50,121 nucleotides of DNA from Lautropia sp. (GTDB taxonomy: Bacteria; Pseudomonadota; Gammaproteobacteria; Burkholderiales; Burkholderiaceae_E). Positions 37,264 through 46,211 of the stretch are shown in pieces. Numbering within the stretch: the stretch's first letter is position 1; each line of letters opens with the position of its first letter. A model generated the notes under the pieces. That model was given only the letters and a program-made list of their open reading frames with translations. It ran no database searches and was not told the origin of the DNA. The position numbers and the translations under genes were made by a program. The stretch spans positions 1 through 50,121 of the forward strand of contig JAUNLD010000015.1 of the NCBI GenBank assembly GCA_030532425.1, read 5' to 3'.

Positions 37264-38361
37264 TTACTTCAGCGAGAAGTACTTCTGGCGCGCCTGGAGG
37301 TAAGGCAGGTCGGTGTTGTCGGTCTTGGCACGCAGCGTGTTGAACGACTGGATGAAATGCTCGGTGACCTTGCGGGTGAGCGCATCCTTGCTGTTGCGCA
37401 TCTCCTCGATGATCTCCCGGGAATACTGGGCCCCCAGCTTGAAGATGTCATCGGGGAAGCTGCGGACCTTGACGCCGTGCTTGCCGACCAGGGTGTCGAG
37501 GGCGCGGGGGTCGTTGGCGGTGTAGGTGGCCGTCATCTGGTCGTACTCGGCCTGGCAGGCCGTGCGGACGATGGCCTGAAGCTCCTTCGACAGGGCCTGG
37601 AACTTGTCCTTCTTGACGACCAGCTCCGGGCTGAGGCCCGGTTCGGTGAAGCTCGGCATGTAATAATTCTTGGCAATCTGGTACAGACCCAGTGCGAGGT
37701 CGTTGTACGGCCCGACGAATTCGGCGGCGTCCAGCGTGCCCGATTGCAGGGCCTGGAACAGCTCGCCCGGGGCGATGTTCATCACCGACACCCCCATCTT
37801 CTGCCAGACCTGGCCACCGATGCCGGGTGCCCGCATGCGCAGCCCCTTGACGTCGGCGGCGGATTTCAGCTCCTTGCGGAACCAGCCGCCTGCCTGGATC
37901 GAGGTGTTGCCGATCATGAAACCCTGCACGCCGAAGGCGTCATAGATCTCGTCCCACAGGGCCTGGCCCCCCATCACGTTGACCCAGGCCGACATCTCGC
38001 TGGTGGTCATGCCGTAGGGCACACCGGTGAAGAAGGCCAGCGCCGGTGCCTTGTTCTGCCAGTAGTAGGCGGCGCTGTGGCTCATTTCGGCCGTGCCCTC
38101 GATGACGGCATCCAGGGCCTGCAGGGCCGGCACCATCTCGCCGGCAGCGAAGACCTTGACGGTGAGCTTGCCGCCGGACATCTCGGTGATGCGCCGGGCG
38201 AGGTTCTCGGCGCTCACGCCCAGGCCGGGGAAATTCTTGGGCCAGCTGGTCACCATCCGCCACTGTTGACGGGCTTGGGAGAAAGCCGGTGCGGCCAGGG
38301 TGGCGCTACCGGCGGCAGCACCAGCCAGCAGGCTGCCTTTCAGGGCGGAACGTCGATCCAT
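37264..38361 (-). CDS. TRAP transporter substrate-binding protein (DctP/TakP-like)
   Basis: The 365-residue periplasmic binding protein has a likely Tat signal (MDRRSALKGSLLAGAAAGSA with RRxxLK, cleavage after FSQA). The mature part carries GWFRKELKSAADVKGLRMRA, including the ligand-carboxylate arginine region, and GTLDAAEFVGPYNDLALGLY, the C-lobe signature. The pattern QNKAPALAFFTGVPYGM is close to the TakP/2-oxo-acid group of TRAP proteins, so a keto acid or similar carboxylate is a reasonable ligand guess. It leads the three-gene operon. Confidence 0.9.
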   Translation of the reverse strand: MDRRSALKGSLLAGAAAGSATLAAPAFSQARQQWRMVTSWPKNFPGLGVSAENLARRITEMSGGKLTVKVFAAGEMVPALQALDAVIEGTAEMSHSAAYYWQNKAPALAFFTGVPYGMTTSEMSAWVNVMGGQALWDEIYDAFGVQGFMIGNTSIQAGGWFRKELKSAADVKGLRMRAPGIGGQVWQKMGVSVMNIAPGELFQALQSGTLDAAEFVGPYNDLALGLYQIAKNYYMPSFTEPGLSPELVVKKDKFQALSKELQAIVRTACQAEYDQMTATYTANDPRALDTLVGKHGVKVRSFPDDIFKLGAQYSREIIEEMRNSKDALTRKVTEHFIQSFNTLRAKTDNTDLPYLQARQKYFSLK

Positions 38362-38484
38362 TGAAAATGAGTCCTTGCGGTTTTGAAGGGGATTGTTTCA
38401 GGCCCATACCAGCCGAAACACGCGGGCAGCCCTGGTTGGGCCAGAATGGCGATGATAGCCGAGGCACCGGGCCATGGCCGGGTT

Positions 38485-39351
38485 TCACCGTGAAGGTGGC
38501 CGGCGAGCATCGGGCCGTGGCGAGTCGGCCGTTTCGTCAGGCTGCCAGCGTGCCTGCAGTTGCTGCCAGCCGTCCCGGCCCAGTGTCCGCAGACGTTCCA
38601 TGTTGTTCTCGTAGATCCGGTCGGTGTCATCGCCCCAGGCGGCCACCGCCCGGTCGATGCTGCTTTCGCGCAGCAGGTGCAGCGTTGGCCACGGCGACTG
38701 GTTGGTGGCGTTCTCGATGTCGTCGGGGGCGCTGCCGGCAAAGCGGTAATGCGGGTGAAAGCTGGCGATCTGGACGATGCCTTCCAGGCCCATGTTCTGC
38801 ACCAGGTGTTCGGCCTGATCCAGGAAATCATTGAAATCCAGGAAATCGGCCAGCATCTGTGGAGTGACCAGCAGGCTGGTTTCGATCTGATCGGCTGGCG
38901 TTGCCTGCAGCCGTTGCAGTTCGTCACGCAGCGTGCCGAGCAGCTCGGTCGTGTCGACGGCCCGGCTGACGCGGATGCGCAGGCGCTGCCTGCGCAGCAC
39001 GGCGTTGGCAAAGGGGCAGAGGTTCAGGCCGATGACGGCCTGCCTGACCCAGGCCAGGGTCTGGCGGGCCACCGGATCGCCTGTGTCGATCTCGGGGCTG
39101 CGGGTGTCGGTGCTTCCCGGGCGGAAGACGGCGGTGTCCGTGTGCTGGCCGGGCGCCCCGGTGGCGTGTCGGTGCCTGTCGTGGAGGTCGATGTCGGCCA
39201 CCGGATGGCCCGGGATGCTGGATGGCGTGCCAGGTGGTGTTGTGGGAACGGCTGCCGGATGCTGGATCGGGCAGCCACCTGCCGGGGTCGCCGGTCTCGG
39301 GACCGGTGGCGGTTCGTCGACGGAGAAGACGGGATGGATCTTGCCTTTCAT
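38485..39351 (-). CDS. DUF1415 domain-containing protein
   Basis: The C-terminal 190 residues match the DUF1415 family: VRQAVIGLNLCPFANAVLR near the start, FLDFNDFLDQAEHLVQNMGL and ASFHPHYRFAGSAPDDIENA. Function is unknown. From the ATG at 39351 the protein is 288 residues, but the first 90 are Pro/His/Thr-rich and unlike the family. A GTG at 39072 (before ARQTLAWVRQAVIG) would give a normal-length protein and may be the real start. It is divergent from the VOC gene and follows the TRAP operon promoter region on the same strand. Confidence 0.8.
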   Translation of the reverse strand: MKGKIHPVFSVDEPPPVPRPATPAGGCPIQHPAAVPTTPPGTPSSIPGHPVADIDLHDRHRHATGAPGQHTDTAVFRPGSTDTRSPEIDTGDPVARQTLAWVRQAVIGLNLCPFANAVLRRQRLRIRVSRAVDTTELLGTLRDELQRLQATPADQIETSLLVTPQMLADFLDFNDFLDQAEHLVQNMGLEGIVQIASFHPHYRFAGSAPDDIENATNQSPWPTLHLLRESSIDRAVAAWGDDTDRIYENNMERLRTLGRDGWQQLQARWQPDETADSPRPDARRPPSR

Positions 39352-39692
39352 GGGCGTGCAGACGTGGGAGCCAGAGGGCGGCATGCCCGGCCGGAGGCTG
39401 GCCGCAGGCCGGAAGGCGTCATGGGCTGCGTGCGCCACGACGGGTGGCGCCGGCTGACGTGGGTCCGGGGGGGCTTGCCGCATGCCGATGGGCCCGGACG
39501 CCACAGTCTAGCCCAGAAAACCGCCGTCCACCCGGGGGCGGCTTCCGTCTGGCTGGCCACGACAGCGCGGGCGTTTCACGCCCGATACGATCAGCGATTA
39601 CGCGCCGGCAGCTGCCGGGGCAGCCATCGTGCCCGTGCCGGTGGTTGCAGGAAGACAGGAGACCGGGCCCGTGCCCTGAAGGAGGACCAGCC
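39352..39692. other. Intergenic region between the DUF1415 and VOC genes
   Basis: This 341-bp stretch lies between divergent genes. If DUF1415 starts at 39072 the gap is longer. I found no convincing promoter boxes, repeat or small gene; overlapping open frames here look like GC-bias shadows. Confidence 0.4.
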
Positions 39693-40226
39693 ATGACCAT
39701 TCGACGCCTGCTTGCCAACATCAGTAGCGAGCGCCTGCAGGAGAGCCGCGATTTCTACGTCGATCTGCTGGGCATGGACGTGGCCAGCGAGACCGACTGG
39801 TACGTGAAACTGGTGTCGCCGCTTGATCCGGGGCTGGAGCTGGGCATCATCCAGCGCAACCATCCGCTGTTGCCGGCGGCATGGCGTGGTGCGCCGGTGG
39901 GCATGTACCTGAGTTTTTCGGTGGACAACGTCGATGATTTTCATGCGCGCGCCGTGGTCCGGGGCTTGCCGATCGTGCAGCCGCCGCGCGACGAGTTCTA
40001 TGGCGCACGCCGTTTCCTGACGCGCGATCCCGATGGCGGCCTGGTGGAGATCAGCTCGCCGGTGCAGCAGCGCCGCCTGCCCGAAGAGCCGGCGCCGGCT
40101 GCCATTGCTCCGCCCTCGCCGCGGGCGGCACGTGCCGGACGTGGCCGGCATGCGGTGGTTCAGCGCCGCACCATCGATCAGGTGTTGCGTGATGCGCGGC
40201 TGGGCATGATGCCGGCCGCGGGCTGA
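39693..40226 (+). CDS. VOC family protein (glyoxalase/bleomycin resistance-like)
   Basis: The 177-residue protein has a vicinal-oxygen-chelate fold over residues 1-125 (RLLANISSERLQESRDFYVD, YLSFSVDNVDDFHARAV, FLTRDPDGGLVEISSP), as in glyoxalase-like and antibiotic-binding proteins. A basic Pro/Arg-rich tail of about 50 residues follows, ending with QRRTIDQVLRDARLGM. ATG 39693 has AAGGAGGACC at ideal spacing. The metal-ligand set of true glyoxalase I is not evident, so the activity is undefined. A terminator-like hairpin follows. Confidence 0.82.
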   Translation: MTIRRLLANISSERLQESRDFYVDLLGMDVASETDWYVKLVSPLDPGLELGIIQRNHPLLPAAWRGAPVGMYLSFSVDNVDDFHARAVVRGLPIVQPPRDEFYGARRFLTRDPDGGLVEISSPVQQRRLPEEPAPAAIAPPSPRAARAGRGRHAVVQRRTIDQVLRDARLGMMPAAG

Positions 40227-40252
40227 GCCCGCTGTAATGGGGGCGATGCCCC

Positions 40253-40274
40253 GCGGCATGGGTGGTCATGCCGC
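40253..40274 (+). terminator. Terminator-like hairpin after the VOC gene
   Basis: GCGGCATG (40253-40260) and CATGCCGC (40267-40274) form a perfect 8-bp stem with a 6-nt loop, 26 bp past the VOC stop, followed by CTTCGCCT. Confidence 0.5.
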
Positions 40275-40426
40275 CTTCGCCTGCATGCCGGTCCGGGGGC
40301 GCCCATCCACGGCAGCTGCTTCACGTGTTTCTTGGGGTAAACCCGCGGTTTTTGTGGGGCAAGCGTAGTGCAGGTGGCCAGAAACATGGCGTGTCCGCAG
40401 AGTCCTAACATGATCTGTGGATGAGT

Positions 40427-40456
40427 TAGACATGTTTTCATGATCCGGCCCATAAT
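40427..40456 (+). promoter_or_regulatory. Probable promoter of glgCA
   Basis: TAGACA (40427-40432) and CATAAT (40451-40456), 18 bp apart, each match five of six consensus bases and lie 222 bp before the glgC start. CATGATC is repeated at 40409 and 40439, and AACATG/CATGTT inverted arms flank the -35 (40407-40436), suggesting a regulator site. The rest of the 451-bp gap 40227-40677 shows no gene; the leader is long but no known riboswitch was recognised. Confidence 0.55.
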
Positions 40457-40677
40457 GGCGGTGAGGTTGCACAGAAGATAAAACTTGGCCGCCATCACTG
40501 TATCGGTCTGTCGGCGTTTCTCAAGGGCTGCCCTGGCGCTCAGGGTATCCCGCTAAGGTCTCTCTCTGTTCATCTGCCGGCGTGCAGGATGCGCCGGACA
40601 GGGCCGCCCGGTACTGCGGGTGGCGGGTTAAGCATGCGTCCGTGTGCCTCGTTAATCTGATAAAAACCGGAGGGACC

Positions 40678-41943
40678 ATGGTCGATAGTTCTCGCAGCAG
40701 TCTGGAACGGCATTTGCCAAAACGCGCGCTGGCGCTGGTGCTGGCAGGGGGGCGCGGCAGCCGTCTGAAGCAACTGACGGATATCCGGTGCAAGCCGGCC
40801 GTCTATTTCGGTGGGCATTTCCGCATCATCGATTTCGTGCTGTCCAACTGCATGAACTCGGGTCTGCGTCGCATCGGCGTGCTGACGCAGTACAAGTCGC
40901 ACAGCCTGCTGCGACACCTGCAACGGGGCTGGAACTTCCTCAAGTCCGAGATGCACGAGTTTGTCGACCTGATTCCTGCGCAGCAGCGGGTGGACGAGAA
41001 TTCGTGGTATCGGGGCACGGCCGATGCCGTCTATCAGTCGCTGGACATCGTCCGCTCCAACCATCCCGAATACATCGTCATCCTGGCCGGCGACCATATC
41101 TACAAGATGGATTATGCGCGGATGCTGGCCGACCATGCGCTGTCGGGTGCCGGCGTCACCGTGGGATGCATCGAGGTCGATCGCAAGGAGGCCACGGCTT
41201 TTGGCGTGATGGCCATCGACGAAAACAAGCGTGTCACCTCCTTCGTCGAAAAACCGGCCGACCCGCCGACGATGCCGGGCAAGCCGGATCGCTCGCTGGC
41301 CTCGATGGGTATCTACATCTTCACGGCTTCCTATCTGTACAAGCTGCTCGAAGAAGACATGGAAACGCCCGGTTCCGAGCACGATTTTGGCAAGGACATC
41401 ATCCCCAAGGCCGTCAGCCAGAATGAGGTGCTGGCACACAGCTTCGAGGACAGCTGCGTCTACAACAGCGCCAAGGCGCCGGCCTACTGGCGTGATGTCG
41501 GCACGATCGATGCCTACTGGGAGGCCAACATCGACCTGACGGCGACGGTGCCCGAGCTGAACCTTTACGATCATGACTGGCCGATCTGGACCTATCTGGA
41601 GCAGCTGCCGCCTGCCAAGTTCGTGCACAACCAGGAAGAGCGCCGTGGCGAGGCGATCGAATCGAGCGTGTCGGCCGGCTGCATCATCTCCGGTTCGGTT
41701 CATAATTCCCTGCTGTTTTCCAATTGCCGGATCCACTCCTACTCGCAGGTGAATGGCGCCGTGCTGCTGCCCGAGGTGGTGGTGGGCCGCAACGTGCGGC
41801 TGGACCGGGTCGTGGTGGACCGTGGATGCCAGTTGCCCGATGGCCTGGTGGTGGGTGAAGACCCCGATGATGACGCCGCCCGCTTCCATCGCAGCGAGAA
41901 TGGCGTGATCCTGATTACCCAAAAGATGCTGGACAAGTTATGA
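40678..41943 (+). CDS. glgC: Glucose-1-phosphate adenylyltransferase GlgC
   Basis: The 421-residue cytoplasmic enzyme makes ADP-glucose from ATP and glucose-1-phosphate, the committed step of bacterial glycogen synthesis. Visible motifs are the nucleotide loop [13 protein letters not shown] (22-34), [33 protein letters not shown] and [17 protein letters not shown]; a C-terminal left-handed beta-helix follows. Length is typical. CCGGAGGGA precedes the ATG. Its stop overlaps the glgA start by four bases, so the two are translationally coupled. Confidence 0.96.
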   Translation: MVDSSRSSLERHLPKRALALVLAGGRGSRLKQLTDIRCKPAVYFGGHFRIIDFVLSNCMNSGLRRIGVLTQYKSHSLLRHLQRGWNFLKSEMHEFVDLIPAQQRVDENSWYRGTADAVYQSLDIVRSNHPEYIVILAGDHIYKMDYARMLADHALSGAGVTVGCIEVDRKEATAFGVMAIDENKRVTSFVEKPADPPTMPGKPDRSLASMGIYIFTASYLYKLLEEDMETPGSEHDFGKDIIPKAVSQNEVLAHSFEDSCVYNSAKAPAYWRDVGTIDAYWEANIDLTATVPELNLYDHDWPIWTYLEQLPPAKFVHNQEERRGEAIESSVSAGCIISGSVHNSLLFSNCRIHSYSQVNGAVLLPEVVVGRNVRLDRVVVDRGCQLPDGLVVGEDPDDDAARFHRSENGVILITQKMLDKL

Positions 41944-43406
41944 ACGGACATGGGCACGGCCCGCTGCGCGTCCTGCACGTGGCGGCCGAAGTCTACCCGC
42001 TGGTCAAGACTGGCGGGCTGGGCGATATCGCGGCCGCGCTGCCGGCTGCATTGCAGGCACAGGGTGTCGATGCCCGGCTGCTGGTGCCGGCTTATCCCGA
42101 GATCCTCGACGGCATTCCCGATCACGCCCTGGTGGCCGAGCTGGGAAGCGTGCTGGGGGCCGCGCGCGTGCGGGTGCTGTTCGGACGTCTGCCCGACAGT
42201 GGCGTGCCCGTCTACATGCTGGATGCACCGTGGTACTTCCGCCGACAGGGCAACCCCTACCTGGGGGCGGACGGTCGTGACTGGTCCGACAACACCCGGC
42301 GCTTTGCGCTGCTGGGCTGGGTGGGAGCCCAGCTGGCCGCCGGGGGCGTCGACCTGATCTGGCAGGCCGACCTGCTGCATGCGCATGACTGGCATGCGGG
42401 GCTGGCGCCGCTGTACCTGCGCACCAACCCCGGCCACCGTGTGCGCTCGGTGTTCAGCATCCACAATCTGGCCTATCAGGGGCTGTTTCCGCTGGAACAG
42501 GGGGCGGGCCTGGACCTGCCGGCCTGGGCCTTGCGTCCGGGGGGCATCGAGTTCTACAACCAGGGCAGCTTCATGAAGGGCGGGCTGGTGTGCTCGGACT
42601 GGTTGAGCACGGTCAGCCCGCGCTATGCGCAGGAGATCACCACCCCGGCCTTTGGCTGCGGCCTGGAGGGCGTGCTGTTCGAGCGCCGCGAGCGCCTGAC
42701 CGGCATCCTCAACGGCATCGACGAGGCGGTATGGAATCCGGGCAGCGACCACCTGCTGCCGGCCAGTTACGGTCCGTACGATCTGGCCGGCAAGGCCGTC
42801 AACAAGCAGCGACTGCAGGAAATGCTGGGGTTGCATGTCGACCCGTCGCGGCCGCTGGCCGTGATGGTGAGCCGGCTGACCGACCAGAAGGGGGCCGATC
42901 TGGTCCTGGGGGCCCTGCCGTGGATGCGTGAGCTGGGCCTGCAGTTTGCGCTGCTGGGCAGCGGCGAGCACGGCTTGCAGGATGCCTTCGTGCGTGCGGC
43001 GCACGAGAACCCCGGCGATGTGGCCGTGCGCATCGGCTACGATGAGACGCTCTCGCACCAGCTGGTGGCTGGCGGCGACATGATTCTCGTCCCCTCGCGC
43101 TTCGAGCCCTGTGGGCTGACGCAGATGTACGGTCTGCGCTATGGCACGCTGCCGGTGGTGCGGGCCGTGGGCGGGTTGGCCGATACCGTGCGCGAGTACG
43201 AGTCGCAGGGGCGTCCGCCCAATGGCTTTGCGTTTTCGCGGGCGGATGTGGGCGATTTCTCGTCGGCGCTGGAGCGTGCCGTGGGCGTCTGGCGAGATCC
43301 GGGCGCCTGGCACTGGCGTGTGCAGCAGGCGATGGGCTGCCAGCATGGCTGGGGGCCGGCCGGTGCCGAATATCTGGCGCTGTACCGGCAGGTGCTGGCG
43401 CTGTAA
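41940..43406 (+). CDS. glgA: Glycogen synthase GlgA
   Basis: The 488-residue GT5 glycosyltransferase extends alpha-1,4-glucan from ADP-glucose. It has the substrate motif [10 protein letters not shown] (21-30), [13 protein letters not shown], and the C-terminal [20 protein letters not shown], with the conserved glutamate and the X-G-G-L lid. Length is normal (about 480). It is coupled to glgC by an ATGA overlap and followed by tandem repeats and a terminator hairpin. Confidence 0.96.
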   Translation: MNGHGHGPLRVLHVAAEVYPLVKTGGLGDIAAALPAALQAQGVDARLLVPAYPEILDGIPDHALVAELGSVLGAARVRVLFGRLPDSGVPVYMLDAPWYFRRQGNPYLGADGRDWSDNTRRFALLGWVGAQLAAGGVDLIWQADLLHAHDWHAGLAPLYLRTNPGHRVRSVFSIHNLAYQGLFPLEQGAGLDLPAWALRPGGIEFYNQGSFMKGGLVCSDWLSTVSPRYAQEITTPAFGCGLEGVLFERRERLTGILNGIDEAVWNPGSDHLLPASYGPYDLAGKAVNKQRLQEMLGLHVDPSRPLAVMVSRLTDQKGADLVLGALPWMRELGLQFALLGSGEHGLQDAFVRAAHENPGDVAVRIGYDETLSHQLVAGGDMILVPSRFEPCGLTQMYGLRYGTLPVVRAVGGLADTVREYESQGRPPNGFAFSRADVGDFSSALERAVGVWRDPGAWHWRVQQAMGCQHGWGPAGAEYLALYRQVLAL

Positions 43407-43449
43407 GAGCACGCCTGCCCCAGGCTGTTGCCACCAGGGACGCCCCAGG

Positions 43450-43503
43450 CCAGGCCGGCCGGGCTGCCTGGGGCCAGGCCGGCCGGGTTGCCTGGGGCCA
43501 GGG
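43450..43503. repeat. 24-bp tandem repeat downstream of glgA
   Basis: Two copies and a partial third of a 24-bp unit, CCAGGCCGGCCGGG(C/T)TGCCTGGGG, begin at 43450 and 43474, with the third running to about 43503. The unit is itself partly palindromic (CAGGCCGGCC, GGCC). It lies in the 3' untranslated region of glgCA. Confidence 0.75.
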
Positions 43504-43522
43504 TCCGGAGGGGCGGAATACG

Positions 43523-43565
43523 GGCTTTGCCGGCTTGATTGCCGGCCGAAGCCGTAGTAGCTTTG
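43523..43565 (+). terminator. Terminator of the glgCA operon
   Basis: GGCTTTGCCGGC (43523-43534) pairs with GCCGGCCGAAGCC (43541-43553): 12 bp with one bulge and a TTGATT loop, followed after a short gap by GCTTTGT. It separates glgA from the LysR gene on the same strand. Confidence 0.55.
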
Positions 43566-43600
43566 TCTTCAGGAAAAGGCCGGCATCTTGCTGGCCAGAC

Positions 43601-44680
43601 ATGAACGATGCCCGAACAGTATTGCCGGGACTGGGGGAGAGGGTGGATTTTCAGAACTTCGATCTGAATCTGCTGAGGGTTTTTGATGAAGTGATGGCCG
43701 AGCGCAATATCTCGCGCGCGGCCCGTAATCTGGCCATGACCCAGCCGGCAGCCAGCAATGCGCTTCGCCGCCTGCGCGATGCGCTGGGTGACGAACTGCT
43801 GGTGCGGGCCGGGCGTGGCGTAGAGCCGACGCCCTTTGCGCTGTCGATCTGGCCCGATGTGCGCGTGGCACTGAACGCGCTGCGCAACGTCATCTCGCCC
43901 AAATCCTTCGATCCGCTGCATACCCGCGAAACCTTCGTCATCGCCATGGCCGATGCCACGGCCGCGTTGCTGGTGCCGCCGCTGCTCGACCGCCTTCAGC
44001 GCGATGCGCCCAACGCCACGCTGAGGCTGCGGCCGCTGACCACGCGTGATCCCCTGCCGCTGCTGGAAAACGACGAGCTGCACCTGGCGGTGGGGCACTT
44101 TCCAGGGGCGGTGGCCGACGTGATCCTGCGCGAGATGCAGGAAGACCGGCCCGACACCTTTGGTCACCAGGAAATCTACGAAGGGCAGTATGTGTGCGTG
44201 ATGCGTGAGGGGCATCCGCTGGCCGAAGGGCCGATCAGCCTCGATGACTACTGCAATGCCCGCCACCTGCTGGTCAGCTATTCGGGGCGCCCCTTCGGCT
44301 TTGTCGACGAGGCGCTGGCCTCGAAGCAGCGCACGCGCCGGATCGTGCTGACACTGAATCAGTTCTTCACCGCCGCCCAGGTGGCGGTACAGTCCGATCT
44401 GCTGACGGTGCTGCCGCTGGATTTCATCCCGGCCACCGGCATTGCCGAGCGGCTGAGCTGGCAGCCGGTGCCGATTGCGCTGCCGTCGATGCGGGTGGAC
44501 ATGGTCTGGCACCGGCGGCAGGAGCAATTACCCTCGCATCGCTGGCTACGCAAGATGATCGATGACGTCACCCTGCGTCGCGTCTGGCGGGCACGCAATG
44601 TCCCGCTCAGCCGCTTCAATGGTCAGGCCCTCAACGGGATGCTGACCATGCCGGTTCATCCCGGCCATGTACCTGCGTGA
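43601..44680 (+). CDS. LysR family transcriptional regulator (NodD/PNR-like group)
   Basis: The 359-residue regulator has an N-terminal helix-turn-helix (about residues 18-80; DLNLLRVFDEVMAERNISRA, MTQPAASNALRRLRD) and an effector domain of the type seen in NodD/NahR relatives (FVIAMADATAALLVPPLLDR). It is longer than the usual 300-330. The final 50 bases overlap the 3' end of malQ on the opposite strand. It lies inside the glycogen cluster, so a role in glucan metabolism is possible, but there is no divergent target gene to support it. Confidence 0.88.
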   Translation: MNDARTVLPGLGERVDFQNFDLNLLRVFDEVMAERNISRAARNLAMTQPAASNALRRLRDALGDELLVRAGRGVEPTPFALSIWPDVRVALNALRNVISPKSFDPLHTRETFVIAMADATAALLVPPLLDRLQRDAPNATLRLRPLTTRDPLPLLENDELHLAVGHFPGAVADVILREMQEDRPDTFGHQEIYEGQYVCVMREGHPLAEGPISLDDYCNARHLLVSYSGRPFGFVDEALASKQRTRRIVLTLNQFFTAAQVAVQSDLLTVLPLDFIPATGIAERLSWQPVPIALPSMRVDMVWHRRQEQLPSHRWLRKMIDDVTLRRVWRARNVPLSRFNGQALNGMLTMPVHPGHVPA

Positions 44681-46211
44681 TGGCGCGCAGGCGGCGGGTC
44701 TGCCATTCGTGCAGCTGCTGCCACGCAAAGCGCCAGCCCCAGCAGTTCTGCTGGTCGCCCGGCCGGTTCATCCGCGCCTCGCTGCCCAGGCCCAGTACGT
44801 CCTGCATCGGATAGATGGCCCAGTTGGCCACCGACTGCGAAGCCGTGTGGATCAGTTCCCAGTTCATCTCGCGGCCATCGGTCTTCAGATAGATCTGGGC
44901 GCGGGCGCGCTCGCGTTCGTTGGTGCTGTGGAACCAGCCCAGCGTGGTGTCGTTGTCGTGGGTGCCGGTGTAGACCACCTTGTTGGTGATCAGGTTGTGC
45001 GGCAGGTAGGGGTTGGTGGCATCGCTGGCAAAGGCAAATTGCAGCACCGCCATGCCCGGCAGGCCGGTGTGCGCCATCAGTTCGCCGACTTCGGGCCCCA
45101 GGGTGCCCAGGTCTTCGGCAATCAGCGGTAGTGGCCCCATTGCCTTGGCGATGGCATCGAATAGGGCGCGGCCGGGGCCCGGTTGCCACTGGCCTTCACG
45201 GGCGGTGGCCGCACCGGCCGGCACCGACCAGTAGGCGGCAAAGCCGCGGAAGTGATCGACGCGCACCGCATCGGCCATCACCAGGCTGCGCTGCATGCGC
45301 CGTGTCCACCAGGCGTAATTTTCTCTGGCGTGGGCGGGCCAACGATAGAGCGGGTTGCCCCAGAGCTGACCGTCGGCCGCAAAATAATCGGGGGGCACGC
45401 CGGCCACGGCCGTCGGCCACAGGTCTTCGCCCAGATCGAAGAGCTGGGGGTTGGCCCAGCAGTCGGCGCTGTTGAGGGCGATGAAGATAGGCAGGTCACC
45501 GACGATGCGCACGCCGCGCGCCTGGGCGTGCTGGCGGACGGCCTGCCACTGCCGGCCGGCATTCCACTGCACGAAGCACCAGAAGAGGTAGTCGTCGCGG
45601 GCTTCCTTGCGGATCTGCGCCAGGGCCTTGGGCTTGCGCTGGGCCAGATCGGCCGGCCATTCCTGCCAGGCCAGGTCGTCGAAGCGCTCGTTCAGCACCA
45701 TGAACAGGGCGTAATCGTCGAGCCAGTCCTTTTCCTGCTGGCAGAAGGCCTCGAAGTCGGGGCGCCGCGGATCGTCGGTACCCTGCAGGAAGGTGCGGGC
45801 CGCCAGGCGCAGCGCGCCGAGACGGAAACGCTCCACCCGGGGGAAGTCGACCTGCTCACCGGGAGAGCCGCGATGATCCACGGGGATGTCCTCGTCGCGC
45901 TCACAGAAATCGTGCGGCAACCAGCCGGCGTCGGCCAGGGCACGCAGGTCCACCAGCATCGGGTTGAAGGCCATGCTGGCGGGACTCATGTAGGGCGAAT
46001 ACCCCTTGCCGGTGGGGACCAGCGGCAGCACCTGCCACAGGTGCTGGGCCGTGTGCTCCAGCCAGTCGATGAAGTGAAACGCCGTGGGACCGAAATCACC
46101 GGAGCCGGGCTGATGGATGTTCAGCCGTTGACCGGGCTGGGCCGGTTGGGGATCGGGCAGGGAGGTGACGTGCAGCAGGATGCCGCTGGCGCGCGAGAGG
46201 TCGGGACTCAT
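44631..46211 (-). CDS. malQ: 4-alpha-glucanotransferase MalQ (amylomaltase)
   Basis: The 526-residue GH77 enzyme transfers alpha-1,4-glucan segments between maltodextrins. It begins RASGILLHVTSLPDP, has DLPIFIALNSADCWANPQLF, the catalytic aspartate in ADAVRVDHFRGF, the acid/base glutamate in LIAEDLGTLG, and the third acidic residue in YTGTHDNDTTLGWF. Length fits the family. Its start overlaps the glgX stop by four bases. It recycles short glucans left by GlgP and GlgX action. Confidence 0.95.
   Translation of the reverse strand: MSPDLSRASGILLHVTSLPDPQPAQPGQRLNIHQPGSGDFGPTAFHFIDWLEHTAQHLWQVLPLVPTGKGYSPYMSPASMAFNPMLVDLRALADAGWLPHDFCERDEDIPVDHRGSPGEQVDFPRVERFRLGALRLAARTFLQGTDDPRRPDFEAFCQQEKDWLDDYALFMVLNERFDDLAWQEWPADLAQRKPKALAQIRKEARDDYLFWCFVQWNAGRQWQAVRQHAQARGVRIVGDLPIFIALNSADCWANPQLFDLGEDLWPTAVAGVPPDYFAADGQLWGNPLYRWPAHARENYAWWTRRMQRSLVMADAVRVDHFRGFAAYWSVPAGAATAREGQWQPGPGRALFDAIAKAMGPLPLIAEDLGTLGPEVGELMAHTGLPGMAVLQFAFASDATNPYLPHNLITNKVVYTGTHDNDTTLGWFHSTNERERARAQIYLKTDGREMNWELIHTASQSVANWAIYPMQDVLGLGSEARMNRPGDQQNCWGWRFAWQQLHEWQTRRLRAITQVHGRDEPAWSASR

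Noticed and set aside
43440-43505. Possible CRISPR-like repeats
   Set aside because: Copies are directly adjacent with no unique spacers, so this is a simple tandem repeat.
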